In this document: in pieces, positions 43,891-54,090 of the stretch | Numbering within the stretch: the first letter of the stretch is position 1 | Layout of the letters: every line of letters starts with the position of its first letter | DNA from: Desulfobulbaceae bacterium | Lineage (GTDB): Bacteria > Desulfobacterota > Desulfobulbia > Desulfobulbales > Desulfocapsaceae | Length of the DNA stretch: 64,000 bases | Assembly (NCBI GenBank): GCA_024636345.1 | Contig: JAGXHG010000032.1 | Span: forward strand, 1-64,000 | Direction of reading: 5' to 3' | The notes under the pieces: model-generated | What the model was told of the DNA's origin: nothing | The model's input: only the letters and a program-made list of their open reading frames with translations | Databases searched by the model: none | Position numbers and translations under genes: made by a program

Positions 43891-45342
43891 ATGGCCCTGG
43901 AACTAAGACAACAGCTCAAACTGACCCAGAAGCTGGTAATGACCCAGCAGCTGCGTCAGGCTATCAAGCTCTTGCAACTCAACCGTCTGGAACTGAGCAA
44001 CGCCCTGCAGGCTGAACTGGAACAGAATCCCGCCCTCGAAGAAGACTTCAGTATCGAGGAAAAGATCTCTAATCCGCAGAGCTTGACCGCAGTCGAAGAA
44101 GCACCGGGAAGCGGCCAGGAAACAGACTATACCGAACCAGTCAGGGCAACAGACACCATCCCCGAGACCAACTGGGAAGATTACGCCAATACCTTTGACG
44201 ATAATTTCTCCTTTTCCCACGAAACCCCTGCGGCCGACGCTCCCAGCCAGTTTGACTTCATCTCGAAGAAGCCGGGACTCTCAGCCTACCTCCAGTGGCA
44301 ACTTGCCCACAGCAACCTTGATTCAGAAGGATGGGATGTTGCCCTTTTTATCGTCGGCAATCTCAACCGTTACGGTTTTCTGGAAGTTGACCTGCCAGAG
44401 GTCATGGCGGAGACAGGCTGCGATCAGGATACGGCCGAATATATCCTGGAGGTCATTCAAGATCTTGATCCCCCCGGGATCGCCGCCAGAGACGTCGGAG
44501 AATCACTCTTTCTCCAACTTGAACGCAAGGGAATGGGAGATTCCCTTGCCGCCGAGATCGCACTCCACCATCTGAACCACCTCCAGACCGGCAACCATGC
44601 AGCCATTGCCAGGGCAACCGGCCGCAAGAAACCTGAAGTTGTCAAGGCCATTAACTTTATCACCACCGAGCTTTCTCCCTACCCGGGCCTGCCTTACGCT
44701 GAAGAAAGCACTAATTATATCGTCCCTGATATCTATGTGAAGAAAATTGACGGCGAGTATGTGGTGCGACTCAACGACGATGACCTGCCCCATCTCAAAC
44801 TTTCCTCTCATTATCAGGAACTACTCCAGAGCAGCGGTGACATGGAGAAAAATTCGCGCGCCTATCTCAAGGAAAAACTCAAGGATGCCGAATGGTTTCT
44901 CAAGTCCATCCACCAGCGACAACGCACCATTCTCAAGACCATGGAGAGCATCCTCCGTTTTCAACATGATTTTTTTGAATATGGCCCCACTCGACTCAAA
45001 CCCCTCATTCTCCGGGACGTGGCCGAAGACATTGAGATGCACGAATCGACAATCAGCCGGGTCACCTCCAACAAGTATGTTCATACCCCGCAGGGCATCT
45101 ATGAACTGAAATATTTCTTCTCCACCTCCATCCCCCGTGAAGGTGCCGACCCCCTGGCCGCTGAATCCATCCGCGAACGAATTCGACAACTGATCAGAGA
45201 TGAAGATCCGCGAAAACCGCTCAGCGACGATGCCCTCTCTAAAAAACTGGCCGAGACCAATGTCCAGATTGCCAGGCGTACCGTGGCCAAATACCGGGAG
45301 CAGATGAAAATCCTGCCGGTGAAACATCGCCGGAAAAGCTGA
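43891..45342 (+). CDS. rpoN: RNA polymerase sigma-54 factor
   Basis: The 483-residue protein starts with the glutamine/leucine-rich region I (QQLKLTQKLVMTQQLRQAIK), has an acidic region II (about 50-115), then the core-binding domain and a C-terminal DNA-binding domain with the RpoN box ARRTVAKYRE. It directs transcription from -24/-12 promoters with AAA+ activators. The gene follows lptB almost without a gap. Confidence 0.97.
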   Translation: MALELRQQLKLTQKLVMTQQLRQAIKLLQLNRLELSNALQAELEQNPALEEDFSIEEKISNPQSLTAVEEAPGSGQETDYTEPVRATDTIPETNWEDYANTFDDNFSFSHETPAADAPSQFDFISKKPGLSAYLQWQLAHSNLDSEGWDVALFIVGNLNRYGFLEVDLPEVMAETGCDQDTAEYILEVIQDLDPPGIAARDVGESLFLQLERKGMGDSLAAEIALHHLNHLQTGNHAAIARATGRKKPEVVKAINFITTELSPYPGLPYAEESTNYIVPDIYVKKIDGEYVVRLNDDDLPHLKLSSHYQELLQSSGDMEKNSRAYLKEKLKDAEWFLKSIHQRQRTILKTMESILRFQHDFFEYGPTRLKPLILRDVAEDIEMHESTISRVTSNKYVHTPQGIYELKYFFSTSIPREGADPLAAESIRERIRQLIRDEDPRKPLSDDALSKKLAETNVQIARRTVAKYREQMKILPVKHRRKS

Positions 45343-45552
45343 TTATCAAGCGCTCATTCCGCATACTAGCAAATTCAGGGTAATGAATGGGACTGCGGAT
45401 CTCAGCTCCTCATCTTTCCGCTTCCGTCAATGGAAGAAAATCAATTTCAGACCAGGATTGACGTCCTGCAGCAATCAAGGATGATTCTCCCTGCAGTTTC
45501 TATCTACCTTCGCCTCTCTCCAGTCACATAGCTATAACAAGAAAGGTTTTCA

Positions 45553-47676
45553 ATGGAACAGCACCAAAAAACTATTGCCCGGGAACTGAATATCCGCATT
45601 GAGCAGGTGACGGCCACCACGACGCTGTTCGATGCCGGGGCCACTGTCCCCTTTATTGCCCGCTACCGGAAAGAGGTCACCGGTTCACTGGATGAAACCC
45701 AGATTACCGCCATTCGTGATCGACTGGCACAATTGGGCGAGCTTGATAAGCGGCGGGAGGCCATTCTCTCGTCGCTGACCGAGCGAGAGCTTTTAAGCAA
45801 GGACCTGAACACAGCGATCCTGGCCGCCACCAACCTGACGACACTCGAAGATCTCTACCTGCCCCATCGACCTAAACGACGGACCAAAAGCAGCATTGCC
45901 AAAGAAAAGGGGCTCGAAGCCCTGGCCCGCGTTATGTTTGCTCAGGACAACCGCCCACTGCGGCCGCAAGACTTTGTTAATCCGGCCAAAGAGGTGCAGA
46001 ATACAGACGAGGCCCTGGCCGGAGCCAGGGATATCATGGCGGAATGGATCAATGAAGATCCTGCAACCCGGGCCAGATTGCGCCGTGTCTTTGCCAATCA
46101 GTCTCTGATTGTCTCCTCGGTTGTAAAGAAGAACAAGGAAACCGGCATCAAATTCCGGGATTATTTCGACTGGCAAGAAGCAGCGGCAAAGACACCGGGC
46201 CATCGTTTTCTGGCCATGTTGCGTGGTGAAAATGAAAAAGTGCTGACCCTTTCCCTGCGCCCCCCCGAGGATGTTACCCTGGGCCTGTTGCATCAACACT
46301 ATGTGAAGAGCGGCAATGAATCCGGCCGTCAGATCGCGATGGCTATTGATGACAGTTACAAACGTCTGCTGGCGCCGTCCCTTGAAAATGAACTGCGCAC
46401 CACCCTCAAAGAACGGGCGGATGCGGAAGCGATCCAGGTCTTTGCCGAGAATCTGCGGCAGTTGTTGCTGGCTCCGCCCATGGGCCAGAAAAAGGTCCTG
46501 GCACTCGATCCCGGCTTTCGAACCGGTGCCAAACTGGTCTGTCTCGACGGGCAGGGCAAGCTCCTCCACTTCACCACCATCTATCCGACTCACTCCGAGA
46601 AAAAGAGCCAAGAGGCCGGCCAAGTTATCATTGAGCTGTGCGAAAAATTCAAAATCGAGGCCATCGCCATTGGCAACGGCACGGCAGGTCGCGAGACAGA
46701 GACCTTTGTCCGCGATCTCAACCTGCCCCATGACCCGCTGATCACCATGGTCGATGAAAGCGGCGCCTCAATTTACTCCGCCTCAGAGACGGCGAGGACC
46801 GAATTTCCCGACCATGACCTGACAGTACGCGGTGCGGTCTCCATCGGCCGGCGGTTGCAGGACCCTTTGGCCGAATTGGTGAAACTCGACCCCAAAGCCA
46901 TCGGTGTTGGCCAATACCAGCACGACGTCAATCAATCGGCTCTGAAGAAATGCCTGGAGGATGTGGTCGTAAGCTGCGTCAACAGCGTGGGGGTGGAGGT
47001 AAACAGCGCCAGTATGGAGCTCCTCACCTTTGTCTCCGGGCTGGGTCCAGTCCTTGCCAAAAACATTATTGCCTTCAGAGATGAACATGGGCCATTCAGC
47101 AGCCGGCTCCAGTTATTAAAGGTCCCTCGCCTGGGGGCCAAGGCCTTTGAGCAGGGCGCCGGTTTCCTGCGCATCCGTGGGGCCAAAAATCCCCTTGACG
47201 GCAGCGCCGTACATCCGGAGCAATATACTATCGTTGAACAGATGGCCAAGGATTGCGGCTGCCGGGTTGTCGACCTGATGGAGCAGGAGGAATTCAGGAA
47301 ACAGATAGATGTACGCCGCTATGTCACAAATACGGTGGGATTGCCGACTCTGGCCGACATTATGGCGGAACTGGCCAAACCCGGCCGTGACCCACGCGCC
47401 TCTTTTGCACTCTTTGCCTTTGCTGCAGGAGTGAACAGCATCGATGACCTGGAACCAGGCATGAGACTGCCAGGGATCGTCACCAACGTGACTAAATTCG
47501 GGGCCTTTGTCGATATAGGAGTGCACCAGGATGGCCTGATTCACATCAGTCAGTTGGCCGACCGCTTTATAAAGGACCCGACAGAGGTGATCCAAGTGCG
47601 GCAGCAGGTGACTGTGCGCCTGCTCGAGATCGACCTTCAACGAAAAAGGATCGCCCTTTCGCTCCGCAATGTTTGA
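45553..47676 (+). CDS. tex: Tex-type RNA-binding transcription accessory protein (707 aa)
   Basis: Domains in order: an N-terminal helical domain (FIARYRKEVTGSLDE), a YqgF/RNase H-like fold (LALDPGFRTGAKLVCLD, near 315), helix-hairpin-helix units (KNIIAFRDEHGPFSSRLQLL, near 510) and a C-terminal S1 domain (GMRLPGIVTNVTKFGAFVDI, near 640). It binds RNA and affects transcript handling and stress behaviour in other bacteria. The ATG follows AAAGG. It is a single gene, about 210 bases after rpoN. Confidence 0.95.
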   Translation: MEQHQKTIARELNIRIEQVTATTTLFDAGATVPFIARYRKEVTGSLDETQITAIRDRLAQLGELDKRREAILSSLTERELLSKDLNTAILAATNLTTLEDLYLPHRPKRRTKSSIAKEKGLEALARVMFAQDNRPLRPQDFVNPAKEVQNTDEALAGARDIMAEWINEDPATRARLRRVFANQSLIVSSVVKKNKETGIKFRDYFDWQEAAAKTPGHRFLAMLRGENEKVLTLSLRPPEDVTLGLLHQHYVKSGNESGRQIAMAIDDSYKRLLAPSLENELRTTLKERADAEAIQVFAENLRQLLLAPPMGQKKVLALDPGFRTGAKLVCLDGQGKLLHFTTIYPTHSEKKSQEAGQVIIELCEKFKIEAIAIGNGTAGRETETFVRDLNLPHDPLITMVDESGASIYSASETARTEFPDHDLTVRGAVSIGRRLQDPLAELVKLDPKAIGVGQYQHDVNQSALKKCLEDVVVSCVNSVGVEVNSASMELLTFVSGLGPVLAKNIIAFRDEHGPFSSRLQLLKVPRLGAKAFEQGAGFLRIRGAKNPLDGSAVHPEQYTIVEQMAKDCGCRVVDLMEQEEFRKQIDVRRYVTNTVGLPTLADIMAELAKPGRDPRASFALFAFAAGVNSIDDLEPGMRLPGIVTNVTKFGAFVDIGVHQDGLIHISQLADRFIKDPTEVIQVRQQVTVRLLEIDLQRKRIALSLRNV

Positions 47677-47941
47677 TGCCGATATTGGATTCGCCTTTCT
47701 CCAAGCCATTGAAATAAAAAGATCCGTACCTTTCAAATTCCAGCCAGCCTTGACTTCTTAAACCTCTTCTGATAATTCTTCATTTCTGTTCAACTGACAA
47801 TCAGCCAGCAGTAAATGATATATTGAAGGATAAGAGATACAAGACCTCTCTTTATCCCCCTTGACAGGGATCATCTAAGGATACATTTTTTCTTGCACTG
47901 TCTGCAGCCCTTCTAAATTCTTTTACAAGAGGAACAGAGTC

Positions 47942-48394
47942 ATGAATACCTTTATCGTCACCTGTCCATCCTGCTCCGGTAAGAACCGTATTCCGGCCGA
48001 TCGCCAGCATCTGCGTTCCAAATGCGGTAAATGCGGAACTCCTTTGGAGCTTCGGAACAAAGCCCAGCCCATCGAATTGACGGATCATGAATTCCAAAAT
48101 TTTCTCAAGGGTGCCACCCTGCCGGTAATGGTTGACTTCTATTCTCCGACCTGCGGCCCATGCAAGGCCCTGGCTCCCCTGGTTTACCGGCTTAACCGGG
48201 AATACCTGGGCCGAGTCCAGATAGCCACCCTGAACACCGCCCTTCATCCCGGTACAGCTGGCCATTACCAGATCCGGGGTGTGCCCACTCTTCTCTTTTT
48301 TCAAAACGGCCAACTGGTTGATCAAGTGGTGGGCGCCCCTCCTGAGCCACAGCTCCGGCAAAAGCTGGAGCAGCTGACCAGAGAGCATGGGTAA
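47942..48394 (+). CDS. Thioredoxin 2-type protein with zinc ribbon (150 aa)
   Basis: An N-terminal zinc ribbon (CPSCSGKNRIP ... CGKCGTPL) precedes a thioredoxin fold with active site PTCGPCK and the cis-proline IRGVPTLLFF. The layout is that of TrxC (thioredoxin 2), a cytosolic disulfide reductase tied to oxidative stress in other bacteria. AGAGGA lies nine bases before the ATG. No reductase gene is adjacent; the 265 bases upstream contain no gene. Confidence 0.93.
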   Translation: MNTFIVTCPSCSGKNRIPADRQHLRSKCGKCGTPLELRNKAQPIELTDHEFQNFLKGATLPVMVDFYSPTCGPCKALAPLVYRLNREYLGRVQIATLNTALHPGTAGHYQIRGVPTLLFFQNGQLVDQVVGAPPEPQLRQKLEQLTREHG

Positions 48395-48459
48395 TTTCAG
48401 GAATAAACAAAACTGATTTATTCCTCTTTCCTCAGTTGGAGTCTGATTTTCATATCATC

Positions 48460-48582
48460 TCACCTTGCAACTGCATTACTCAGCTCTGGTGAAAGATGAA
48501 GGTAGCCCTGCTCAATGCTATCAAGCCAGTCGCGGTTTAATTTTGTTTTGCGGAGTACTTGGAGAGTAAGACTTACATCAAT
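48460..48582 (-). other. Protein-like frame beyond the histidine kinase stop
   Basis: In the frame shifted relative to the end of the hybrid kinase, the DNA reads DVSLTLQVLRKTKLNRDWLD followed by SIEQGYLHLSPEL and a stop. It has no start codon or ribosome site of its own. It may be a remnant of another gene or of an older, longer kinase end. No family is recognised. Confidence 0.25.
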
Positions 48583-50813
48583 TTTTGGAGTGTTTTGCTT
48601 AGCTTGGTCAGGGGGAAGGGCTTGGCCAGGGCAGCCTGGAAACCATACTCGTGAAAATTGGCCATGACCGGATCGTCTGAGTATCCGCTGGACACGATGG
48701 CCCTGACCCCGGGGTCGAGCTCGATGAGCTTGGCAATGGTTTCCTTACCACCCATACCGCCCTTGATGGTCAGATCAAGAATGACTCCGGCATACACTCG
48801 CCCGGATGCCATGGCCTGTACATATTTGGCAAGGGCCTCTTCACCGTTCACGGCCAATTCCACACTGTATCCCAAAGTCGATATCATGCTCTCGGACATA
48901 GTCCTGATTATCTCATCATCATCCATAACCAGAATGGTGCCACTGCCGGTCTGCAGCATGCACTCTTCCTGAATTGCAGGTAAGATGTTTTTTTCGGAAG
49001 CTGGCAGATAAATGGAAAAAGTAGCGCCCTCTCCCGGTTTCGACTGCACCTCGATGATGCCGCCATGTTTCTTGACAATGGAAAAAGAGGCCGCCAGCCC
49101 CAGACCATTCCCTTTCTCTTTTGTGGTGAAATAGGGGTCAAATATTTTTTTAATATATTCTTCCGGAATCCCTTCCCCGCTGTCCTCGATGTTGATCAGC
49201 ACATATTTACCAGCCTGGAGATGGGGTAGTGCATTTTCATCATTGCTTATATTCCTGACAACGATATGAATGGTTCCACCTGTGGGCATGGCATCTGATG
49301 CATTGATCACCATGTTCTGCATAACCTGACTCAACTGACCTTCATCCGCCTCAACAGGCCAGAGGGGATCATCAATAGTAAATTGACAGTCAATACTAGA
49401 TCCACTCAGGGCTAACCGTACAGAATGCGTAATAATCAGCGGGAGCTGAACCACCTTTTTGATCGGCTCTCCCCCTTTCGAAAAAGTCAGGAGCTGCTGG
49501 GTCAGATTTCTCGATAAATTGAGCGCCTTCTCGGCATGCTCGAGCATTTCATACACTTCGCCATTGGGAGCAGCTTTCATCTTTGCCAGGGAAATGTAGC
49601 CGAAAACACCCTGTAACAGGTTATTGAAGTCGTGAGCTAACCCGCCGGCAAGTGCCCCTACCGACTCAAGTTTGTCGAGTTTAAGGAGTTCATCTCTCAT
49701 TCTTTCCTGCTCGGTGATGTCAATGGCGACACAGGAAATACCGCTCACCATACTTCCTTCGGAAATCAACGAGCCGGAGAAAAGCATAAGAACTTTTTTA
49801 CCGTCTTTGGTCCTATATGAGGTGTCCATATTGTTGACAAAACCCTTTATCAGAATCTCGTCGAACAGGGCTTTGCAATCGGCCTCACCGTTATAAAAGA
49901 TTTTCTCTATGGGTTTGCCGATCAGCTCCTGTGAATCATACATCAATAACCTGCAAGTGGCTGGATTGACGAGAACGATCTGCTTTTCGGGTGAGAGAAC
50001 CACCAGGGAATCCATCATGCTGTTAATGATGTTGTCGACATATTTTTTGGATACAGTGGTGGTATTGAGGTTCTCGGCCATCTCATTGAAAGAGTCGGCC
50101 AGCATCTGAATCTCACCACTGCTCTTGATGTCCACCTTAGACAAAAGATGACCCGCAGCCAGACGACTGGTTGCCCGGCTCAACACCACAATGGGATCCA
50201 GAATAATCTTCTTCGTGGCGATAAACAGGGCGGTGCCAAGTACCAGGGCAATAATCAAATTAAGAGCGACCACAAAGAAAACAGTTTTTGTTATCTGTTC
50301 TCTGATCCGTGTCTCCGATAAGCCAATCGTGACCTTACCCATGAGGTCGACACCAAGCATGATGGGCAAGGAAATTTCCCGTACATCCCCTTCTTTTTTA
50401 AGGGCCTCAAGCATATCTGGCAGATCGATACCCTTGGGAAGCCTTGGAAGAATCTCATTCAATTCCGGCCACTTATAATTAATACTCTCGAACTGGCTGG
50501 TCAGGAGCTTCCCCTGATTGTCCGTGATAGTGGTGTAGGCGATTTCTTCATCGGTGATCAGCTCTGTCAATACATTTTCCAGGCGGGTACTGCCGCTGAT
50601 CAATATTGCGTTTTCGTTGCGTTTTACTATGTTGGTGGCCAGACTTCTCCCCTTGCTGGTCAGGGATTCCTGTAGCAGGCTATCAATATTATAGGCCAGA
50701 GTACCACTCAACAGGCAGGTGCTGATAAACAGAATGAAACAAATTCTTTTTAAAAATCTGTAACGGATACTTGTTTTGAATGAGGGAGAAGGGGATAAAT
50801 CCATTTCAGACAA
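48573..50813 (-). CDS. Hybrid sensor histidine kinase (746 aa)
   Basis: Layout: membrane helix (about 20-42), periplasmic sensor region (about 45-170), second membrane helix (about 175-200), HAMP (about 200-255), PAS (about 265-375), HisKA with the phospho-histidine in AGGLAHDFNNLL (near 391), HATPase (NASDAMPTGG, GEGIPEEYIKKIFDPYF, GNGLGLAAS), and a C-terminal receiver with the aspartate in VILDLTIKGGMGG (near 679). The start may be TTG or the ATG three codons later. It lies 25 bases downstream of a Cache/substrate-binding fusion that probably feeds it a ligand signal. No partner regulator is adjacent. Confidence 0.93.
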   Translation of the reverse strand: MSEMDLSPSPSFKTSIRYRFLKRICFILFISTCLLSGTLAYNIDSLLQESLTSKGRSLATNIVKRNENAILISGSTRLENVLTELITDEEIAYTTITDNQGKLLTSQFESINYKWPELNEILPRLPKGIDLPDMLEALKKEGDVREISLPIMLGVDLMGKVTIGLSETRIREQITKTVFFVVALNLIIALVLGTALFIATKKIILDPIVVLSRATSRLAAGHLLSKVDIKSSGEIQMLADSFNEMAENLNTTTVSKKYVDNIINSMMDSLVVLSPEKQIVLVNPATCRLLMYDSQELIGKPIEKIFYNGEADCKALFDEILIKGFVNNMDTSYRTKDGKKVLMLFSGSLISEGSMVSGISCVAIDITEQERMRDELLKLDKLESVGALAGGLAHDFNNLLQGVFGYISLAKMKAAPNGEVYEMLEHAEKALNLSRNLTQQLLTFSKGGEPIKKVVQLPLIITHSVRLALSGSSIDCQFTIDDPLWPVEADEGQLSQVMQNMVINASDAMPTGGTIHIVVRNISNDENALPHLQAGKYVLINIEDSGEGIPEEYIKKIFDPYFTTKEKGNGLGLAASFSIVKKHGGIIEVQSKPGEGATFSIYLPASEKNILPAIQEECMLQTGSGTILVMDDDEIIRTMSESMISTLGYSVELAVNGEEALAKYVQAMASGRVYAGVILDLTIKGGMGGKETIAKLIELDPGVRAIVSSGYSDDPVMANFHEYGFQAALAKPFPLTKLSKTLQKLM

Positions 50814-50838
50814 AATCTCCAGCCCAAAGGGTTCTTGG

Positions 50839-52221
50839 CTAATCTATGGTTTTCGTAACCTTATTTATGAAAAGAGGTGAAAGGACGAATTTTCCTTGTA
50901 TCTCCGTTTTCCTGTTCAAAACAATATCAACTTTTGTCGGAGTCCCCACTGGTATGGATGAGGGTTTTGCACCTTTCAGAATCTGCACTATTTTTTCTCC
51001 CGCCATCCGGCCTTCCAAATAGGGATCGGCACAAATACCAACCAACACTCCCTTCCGGACCAGATCTTCTAAGTGGGTAATGGTTATCATTTTCTCTTTA
51101 CCCGCCGCATCGACAATGAGGGGCACGGTTGCATTCACAATGCTGCTGCCGGTAAGATAGATGGCATCCGAGGTGTGGACCACCTCATGTAGGATCTTTT
51201 CAAGGTCCTGTTTCTTGAAAAGGGGGACCGGTTCAACCTTAATCTGTAATTTTTTTTCCACTGACTGCAGTGCCGAAAGCTGCGCCTGGGAATTTTTTTC
51301 GCCGGGCATGTAGAGCACCGCCAGTTTGTTCACTGGTGCCATCTCCTTCAAGGTGTTCAAGATGTTTTCCATGGGAATTTTGGTACTGGTACCAGTGGCA
51401 TTGTGGCCGGGTTTTTCCCAATCATCAACAATTCCTGCTTCCACCGGATCGTAGACCACACTGAAGACTACCGGCACATCTTTAATCGCCTTCGTGACAA
51501 TGACGCTGGCCTGAGTGCCGAGACTAACAATCAAATCCATACGTGCTATAGCCAGTTTTTGAACCAGTTCTTCGGCTTTAACATAGCTGTTCATGGCATT
51601 TTCAATCATGAAAGTGGCGGTATCAGCACCCAGGCCATCTTCTTCCAGCTGATCCATAATACCCCGTAGCGACTCGTCGTAAAGTGTCTGGTCAAATAAT
51701 TTGAAAATACCAATACGAACCTTGACTTTTTCCTGAACTTCCCTTCCATAAACTCCGGAACCAATCCATATGCCATCGTTTATTTTCAAGACATAAGCCA
51801 TCTTGTCTTCGATTTTCTTGCTGATCGGGTTCGACCATTTATAATAATACCAGCCACTCCCTTTCTGGGCGGTGTCAATAAGTCCCCGAATGAGGTATCT
51901 ACCATCTGCATCCTGGAAGTCATAAAGGTTTTTGCCGACTAGTTTGGGATTGGCGCCGTGTGCCAGAACCACCCCATTAAAATCATAGGCAAAAATATAG
52001 AGGTCGTGATTAATAAACTCGCCTTTTTTTTCAGAACCAGCCAAAGTAATTTCAGCCAGGGTTTTTTCCTTGCCATACTTCTGGAACCACACCGCCGCGT
52101 TTTCGATCATGGCACGCGCTTCTTCCTTTGTGCCTTGCACGACTTTCTGCTCGGCAAGGGAATCCGTTACCAGCGAACAAAAAAAGAAACTCGCCAGGAG
52201 AATGAGAAAGAAATTTTTCAT
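50839..52221 (-). CDS. Periplasmic fusion of a Cache domain with an ABC substrate-binding (DUF534/TrpX-like) domain, 460 aa
   Basis: A signal peptide (ends near SLAEQ) is followed by a single-Cache-type sensor (about 30-165: WFQKYGKEKTLAEI, DLYIFAYDFNGVVLAHGANP, GSGWYYYKWSNP), then a periplasmic-binding fold of the ABC_sub_bind class (about 170-450: DLIVSLGTQASVIVTKA, VPVVFSVVYDP, GTSTKIPMENIL). No permease or ATPase gene accompanies it. Its stop is 25 bases before the hybrid kinase, so it is most likely the sensory subunit of that kinase. The ligand is unknown. The ATG follows a full AGGAGG. Confidence 0.85.
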   Translation of the reverse strand: MKNFFLILLASFFFCSLVTDSLAEQKVVQGTKEEARAMIENAAVWFQKYGKEKTLAEITLAGSEKKGEFINHDLYIFAYDFNGVVLAHGANPKLVGKNLYDFQDADGRYLIRGLIDTAQKGSGWYYYKWSNPISKKIEDKMAYVLKINDGIWIGSGVYGREVQEKVKVRIGIFKLFDQTLYDESLRGIMDQLEEDGLGADTATFMIENAMNSYVKAEELVQKLAIARMDLIVSLGTQASVIVTKAIKDVPVVFSVVYDPVEAGIVDDWEKPGHNATGTSTKIPMENILNTLKEMAPVNKLAVLYMPGEKNSQAQLSALQSVEKKLQIKVEPVPLFKKQDLEKILHEVVHTSDAIYLTGSSIVNATVPLIVDAAGKEKMITITHLEDLVRKGVLVGICADPYLEGRMAGEKIVQILKGAKPSSIPVGTPTKVDIVLNRKTEIQGKFVLSPLFINKVTKTID

Positions 52222-52600
52222 TAGCCTATACCTCCTGCCTGCCCTATATATGAGCAGAGCCGACAGTTAATAATTTTTTTTGGACCCGCTGACCAATTCA
52301 ACACCGTAAAAGGGGGTTTAACCTTTAAGTGAAGACCGTCCACCTTTCACTTTAAGATACAAGATTTGATTCAGAGGAAATTTTAGTCACTCATTCCTGA
52401 GGCACTATGATATGTGAATTGAAAGTCCAAGAGCGACTCATCTGAGTTGGCGTGAAATACTAACCTATAGTAAGTTGTATAAAATAACCCTTTATAAAGT
52501 CAATTAATTTTTAAAGTTCCAGTCATTTACAGCCATGTAAATAGTGTATAAATAAAGAGTCAGGCCTTGCCTTGATCACATCAACCAAGGGAGTAAAAGC
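52222..52600. other. 379-base gap between divergent sensor unit and metallophosphoesterase
   Basis: No gene is seen. It must contain the promoters for both divergent units; the AT-rich part near 52460-52560 (several TATAAA-like words) is a likely place, but no clear -35/-10 pair stands out. Confidence 0.4.
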
Positions 52601-53737
52601 ATGACCTATTTTCTGCTTGTTTATCTGTCGGTCTATTCCATCGCCCACTACTATGCCTTTCATAAGATCAGAATGGCATTTTTACCTGGCAGGAAAGCCA
52701 GTACCGGCATAATCATATTCATGGCGGTCATGATCACGGCACCGATCGTGGTCCGCCTGGCCGAACGAGCCGGAATTGAAACCGGGGCGCGATTCTGGAC
52801 CTATAGCAGCTTCACTTGGATGGGACTCCTTTTCCTTTTCGTGACCCTGGCCGCCACGGTTGATGTAATTCGTTCTGTCATTCTGGCAACTGAGAAAGTT
52901 CTGAAACGACAGCCTTCCAAGCCAAAAGTATCGCCGCGGCAACTCTTTGCAATACAGGCAATAATAGTGTTTGCCGTTTACGGCTACGGCCTCTTTGAGG
53001 CAGCAAATATCCGCCTGCAGCACATCGAAATCGCCAGTCCAAAAATTCTAGAAAACACCGGCAGGATACGTATTGCCCAGATTTCAGATGTACATTTGGG
53101 ACTCATTGTTCGGGAGGAACGGCTGAACAAGATTATTGCCAGGATAAAATGGGCAAATCCCGATATCCTGGTGTCCACCGGCGACCTGGTTGACGGTCAG
53201 CTCAATCACCTCACTACAGAAGCGAGACTGCTGGCGGCGGTCAAGCCGCCTCTGGGCAAGATCGCCATCACCGGCAACCATGAATTCATCGCCGGTCAGC
53301 AGGATGCCTTGGATTTTACAGAAAAGTCAGGGTTTACAATATTGCGCCATCAGGGGATAGTAATTGGTGGTATCAATATTGTCGGAGTGGATGACCCGGC
53401 AGCCAAATCATGGGGAAAAGAACATGCGCAATCGGAACGTGATCTTCTTTTGGCCCAACCCAGGGAACAATTCACGATCCTTCTCAAGCATCGGCCTGAT
53501 ATTAACCCGGACAGTCTTGGGCTTTTTGATCTCCAGCTTTCCGGCCACAGCCACAAGGGCCAGATATTTCCCTTCAACCTGCTCACTTGGTTATTTTATC
53601 CCCAGCGAGCCGGCCAACTCACCAAACTGAACAGTGGCCTTCTCTATCTGAGCCGCGGCACCGGCACATGGGGTCCACCCATCCGATTCCTGGCACCGCC
53701 GGAGGTGACCATAATCGATCTGGTACATGCTAAATAA
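52601..53737 (+). CDS. Membrane-anchored metallophosphoesterase (378 aa)
   Basis: Four hydrophobic segments occupy residues 1-145. The calcineurin-type domain follows with all five blocks: ISDVHLG, STGDLVDGQ, ITGNHEF, LKHRPD and SGHSHKGQ. It resembles YaeI/YkuE-type enzymes, some of which act on lipid phosphates such as UDP-diacylglucosamine; the substrate here is unknown. GGGAG lies eight bases before the ATG. It is a single gene. Confidence 0.92.
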   Translation: MTYFLLVYLSVYSIAHYYAFHKIRMAFLPGRKASTGIIIFMAVMITAPIVVRLAERAGIETGARFWTYSSFTWMGLLFLFVTLAATVDVIRSVILATEKVLKRQPSKPKVSPRQLFAIQAIIVFAVYGYGLFEAANIRLQHIEIASPKILENTGRIRIAQISDVHLGLIVREERLNKIIARIKWANPDILVSTGDLVDGQLNHLTTEARLLAAVKPPLGKIAITGNHEFIAGQQDALDFTEKSGFTILRHQGIVIGGINIVGVDDPAAKSWGKEHAQSERDLLLAQPREQFTILLKHRPDINPDSLGLFDLQLSGHSHKGQIFPFNLLTWLFYPQRAGQLTKLNSGLLYLSRGTGTWGPPIRFLAPPEVTIIDLVHAK

Positions 53738-53775
53738 TAAATCACCATCCCCTTTTCTTCTTTTTTTATCCATAA

Positions 53776-53856
53776 CCTTTGCCTGCCGACAAGCCGCAAC
53801 TGGTGAAGATCGCCATCACACCCTGCACCGATGTCATCAAGACCTTCAAGGAGTAG
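53776..53856 (+). pseudogene. Possible 3' remnant of a lost gene
   Basis: The stretch reads PADKPQLVKIAITPCTDVI before a stop, with the codon use of a real gene, but is closed by a stop only 26 codons upstream and has no start or ribosome site. It may be the tail of a deleted gene. The rest of the 350-base gap up to the diguanylate cyclase holds nothing recognisable. Confidence 0.3.
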
Positions 53857-54090
53857 CGGCAGAGAAAACGAGTTAACGGGCAGTAAACACCTCCCCATAA
53901 GTGCCAAATATGTGCTAATTATGCACCAAGAGCACAGCATGTATTTTATACATTGGTGGTTACATTTTTACCTGAAATGCGATAGCATATTATTTAAAAG
54001 CATCCGACTGAGGAAAAATATGCACACAGAAATAATGAGCAGTGCCTAAGAAACAACTATTCTCCGAAATCCACCCCACATGTTATCGAC

